Shown here in pieces: positions 6,210 through 7,657 of a stretch of DNA of 7,657 bases. The notes below the pieces were generated by a model. It did not search any database. It saw only the letters and a program-made list of their open reading frames with translations, and had not been told where the DNA came from. Position 1 is the stretch's first letter; each line of letters starts with the position of its first letter. A program made the position numbers and the translations under genes. The stretch lies in NCBI GenBank assembly GCA_946404585.1, contig CAMJEC010000048.1, positions 1 through 7,657 on the forward strand, read 5' to 3'. This DNA is from an uncultured Caryophanales bacterium. Lineage in GTDB: Bacteria > Bacillota_I > Bacilli_A > RFN20 > CAG-826.

Positions 6210-6246
6210 AAGAAAGAATTATCTTGTTAGTCTTGACTTTTGTATC
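6201..6246 (-). promoter_or_regulatory. Candidate promoters for the polymerase-yolD operon
   Basis: Two overlapping minus-strand possibilities are seen. One is GATACA (6246-6241), 17 bp, GATAAT (6223-6218), starting near 6211, two bases before the ATG at 6209. The other is CTAACA (6230-6225), 18 bp, perfect TATAAT (6206-6201), starting near 6194, six bases before the ATG at 6188. Either gives an almost leaderless mRNA, which would fit the lack of an SD. Both are only partial matches at -35. Confidence 0.3.
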
Positions 6247-6266
6247 CGAAAATACTCGTTTTTCAT

Positions 6267-6294
6267 TTGACAACAAAAATATTTTTGTTATATT
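6267..6294 (+). promoter_or_regulatory. rmuC promoter with palindromic operator candidate in the spacer
   Basis: A consensus -35, TTGACA (6267-6272), is followed 16 bp later by TATATT (6289-6294), or 18 bp later by TATTAA (6291-6296). The spacer is filled by the perfect 18-bp palindrome AACAAAAATATTTTTGTT (6272-6289), which touches the last base of the -35 and the first base of the -10. The predicted start near 6301 leaves a leader of about 45 nt before the rmuC ATG. The location suits a repressor or MerR-like regulator, but the regulator is unknown and AT-rich palindromes can be fortuitous. Confidence 0.6.
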
Positions 6295-6345
6295 AATCTC
6301 TCACTTAATTAAATGTGGTTTAATAAAAGTGGGGGATTAAAAACT

Positions 6346-7566
6346 ATGGAAATTGCCGCTATTATCATTTCTAGTCTTGCTTTAATTGCAATTGTTATTG
6401 CGATTATTTTAATCATCAAAAACTCTAATAAGAAGGGTGAAGCACCACAGGTCGATTTAAAAGAAATTGGCATGCTTCAACAACAATTAAATTCTTTAAC
6501 AGAGCAGTTAAAAACTAATATCAAACTATCTGTCAGTGAAGAAATTAATAAAGTTTTAGAGCAAACCACAAAGAGTAACGAATTAAATAACGAAAAGTTA
6601 GAACGTTTCCAAAACGGTATTACTGAATCACTTAATAAAAGATTCGACGCTCTTAATAAACAAATTGACGATAAGTTAATTGAAATAAATAAGAAAGTGG
6701 ATGAAAAACTCGCTGAAGGTTTTAAAACCACTGGTGAAACAATGGCACAAGTCAGAGAAAGATTACAAGCTATTGATGCCGCACAAAAGAACATTGAAGA
6801 ATTATCTAAAGATGTCGTTTCTTTAAGAGGTGTCTTAGAAGGCAACCAAACAAGAGGCCAATATGGTGAATATCAATTATCCATGGTCTTACATAACGTT
6901 TTTGGGGACACAACTGGTTGTTATCAAGAACAATACACCATGAAAAAGGTCAAAGATGGTGATGATGTACGCGCTGATGCAGTGGTCTTTATGCCAGAAC
7001 CAAATAAGATGATTTGTATCGACTCTAAATTCCCATTCCAAGATTATCAACGTATCTTTGAAACCGAGTCCCAGGAAGAAAAAGAAAGATTAACTAAAGA
7101 ATTTGGTAACGCTGTTAAAAAACACATTACTGTTATCAAAGATAAATATATCGTTGAAGGAAAAACCGCTCCCGAAGCTTTAATGTTTATTCCTAATGAT
7201 GGTGTCTTCGCATTCATTCATCAAAACTTAGATGATGTTATTGAATACGCTAGAAGTAAGAAAGTTATCTTAACTTCCCCATCAACATTACCTGCTATTT
7301 TAGTCACCATTAATATGGTGAGAATTGAAGTGGAAAGAAGCAAAAACGCGGAAGAAATCAACCGTCACTTACAACGTCTCGCTAAAGACTTTGAGATGTT
7401 TGGTCGTGAATGGGAAAGTTTCTCCAATGCTTTAGATAGAACAACCAAAACAAGAGAATCCTTAGATCATCGTGTTGGTAAGATTACTAACAAGTTCCAA
7501 GCTATCAGCACTAGTAATGATCTAGAGGAAGATATCAAACAGATTGAAGGAGACAACAATGGTTAA
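6346..7566 (+). CDS. rmuC: DNA recombination protein RmuC, 406 aa
   Basis: RmuC proteins are membrane-anchored, predicted nuclease-fold proteins that limit DNA rearrangement at repeats; the exact reaction is not settled. From the ATG at 6346: an N-terminal transmembrane anchor at residues 3-24 (almost entirely I, A, L, V), then a long coiled-coil rich in K, E, N and Q at about 37-160. The RmuC domain follows at about 165-370. In it, GQYGEYQL (171-178), ADAVVFMP (210-217) and the IDSKFPF segment (225-231) fit a PD-(D/E)xK-type core with Glu175, Asp211, Asp226 and Lys228. An in-frame ATG at 6313 would add 11 residues ahead of the anchor but lacks an SD, whereas GGGGGA (6331-6336) lies 9 nt before 6346, so 6346 is chosen. 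The gene ends in TAA and overlaps the next gene by 8 bp. Confidence 0.93.
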   Translation: MEIAAIIISSLALIAIVIAIILIIKNSNKKGEAPQVDLKEIGMLQQQLNSLTEQLKTNIKLSVSEEINKVLEQTTKSNELNNEKLERFQNGITESLNKRFDALNKQIDDKLIEINKKVDEKLAEGFKTTGETMAQVRERLQAIDAAQKNIEELSKDVVSLRGVLEGNQTRGQYGEYQLSMVLHNVFGDTTGCYQEQYTMKKVKDGDDVRADAVVFMPEPNKMICIDSKFPFQDYQRIFETESQEEKERLTKEFGNAVKKHITVIKDKYIVEGKTAPEALMFIPNDGVFAFIHQNLDDVIEYARSKKVILTSPSTLPAILVTINMVRIEVERSKNAEEINRHLQRLAKDFEMFGREWESFSNALDRTTKTRESLDHRVGKITNKFQAISTSNDLEEDIKQIEGDNNG

Positions 7567-7657
7567 TTATAACGATCATAACCTCATCACATTTTCTAAC
7601 AGCCTTTTAAAACATTTCGGTGTGAAAACTTTTCACCAAACCGAACCAGAAGTAGAT
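7559..7657 (+). CDS. N-terminus of an unidentified protein (33 aa visible), possibly alkaline-phosphatase superfamily
   Basis: The ATG lies within the last eight bases of rmuC in a different frame. A strong SD, AAGGAG (7547-7552), sits 6 nt upstream, so the start is convincing and expression is probably coupled to rmuC. The frame is open to the window edge. The visible residues include NLITFSNSLLKHFGVKTFHQ and TEPEVD, and no active-site motif is reached. The pattern of an N-S-(L/I)-L-K-(H/Y)-(F/Y)-G-V stretch, then a Thr/Pro-Glu-x-Asp stretch, reminds me of N-termini of Firmicutes alkaline-phosphatase-superfamily proteins, but that is recollection rather than a diagnostic motif. Confidence 0.7.
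   Translation, partial: MVNYNDHNLITFSNSLLKHFGVKTFHQTEPEVD

Noticed and set aside
6241..6264. Possible LexA/SOS box in the polymerase-rmuC intergenic region (CGAAAATACTCG and GAAAA...TTTTC)
   Set aside because: It does not match the Gram-positive CGAAC-N4-GTTCG pattern; neither GAAC nor GTTC occurs in the region, and the arms are short and AT-rich.
6313..6345. Eleven-residue longer rmuC from the ATG at 6313
   Set aside because: There is no SD before it, and it lies only about 12 nt from the predicted transcript start. GGGGGA precedes the ATG at 6346, which begins directly with the membrane anchor.

Overview
The window comes from an AT-rich Gram-positive-type chromosome. It has dense gene packing, good Shine-Dalgarno (SD) sites and short intergenic gaps. 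It uses the standard bacterial code: the 3' end of prfB (release factor 2) is present, and the Y-family polymerase gene ends in TGA. That excludes Mycoplasma/Spiroplasma-type lineages that read UGA as Trp. The proteins resemble Bacillus relatives (UvrB, UvrX-type polymerase, YolD). Base composition and the UvrB hairpin variant suggest an AT-rich Bacilli/Mollicutes-related lineage (Erysipelotrichia, Acholeplasma or uncultured gut Bacilli). That placement is inference.

Layout, left to right. (1) The end of prfB, then uvrB 19 bp downstream, both +. (2) secG (+), closed by a hairpin that also serves the convergent gene. (3) A six-helix DUF308/HdeD-like membrane protein gene (-). (4) A 53-bp divergent intergenic region holding three alternating copies of ATAGTAT. 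(5) An M29-family metallo-aminopeptidase gene (+). Its stop codon interlocks with the stop of the next gene, and its likely terminator lies inside that gene. (6) A two-gene minus-strand operon: a UvrX/YqjW-type Y-family DNA polymerase, then a YolD-like protein, joined by an ATGA overlap. (7) A 136-bp divergent control region with a consensus -35 box and an 18-bp perfect palindrome between the -35 and -10. (8) rmuC (+), overlapping by 8 bp the start of a further gene that runs off the end.

Three of the complete genes handle DNA damage or DNA structure: uvrB (excision repair), the polymerase/YolD pair (translesion synthesis) and rmuC (limits rearrangement). SecG and the DUF308 protein are membrane proteins, and the aminopeptidase and prfB are housekeeping. 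I see no mobile element, CRISPR array, tRNA or rRNA. No gap without a gene exceeds about 140 bases. I found no clearly undescribed multi-gene system. The best leads are compact regulatory and overlapping-information features: the rmuC operator-like palindrome, the triple heptamer, a directional terminator embedded in an antisense coding region, and polymerase C-terminal codons that double as the YolD ribosome binding site.
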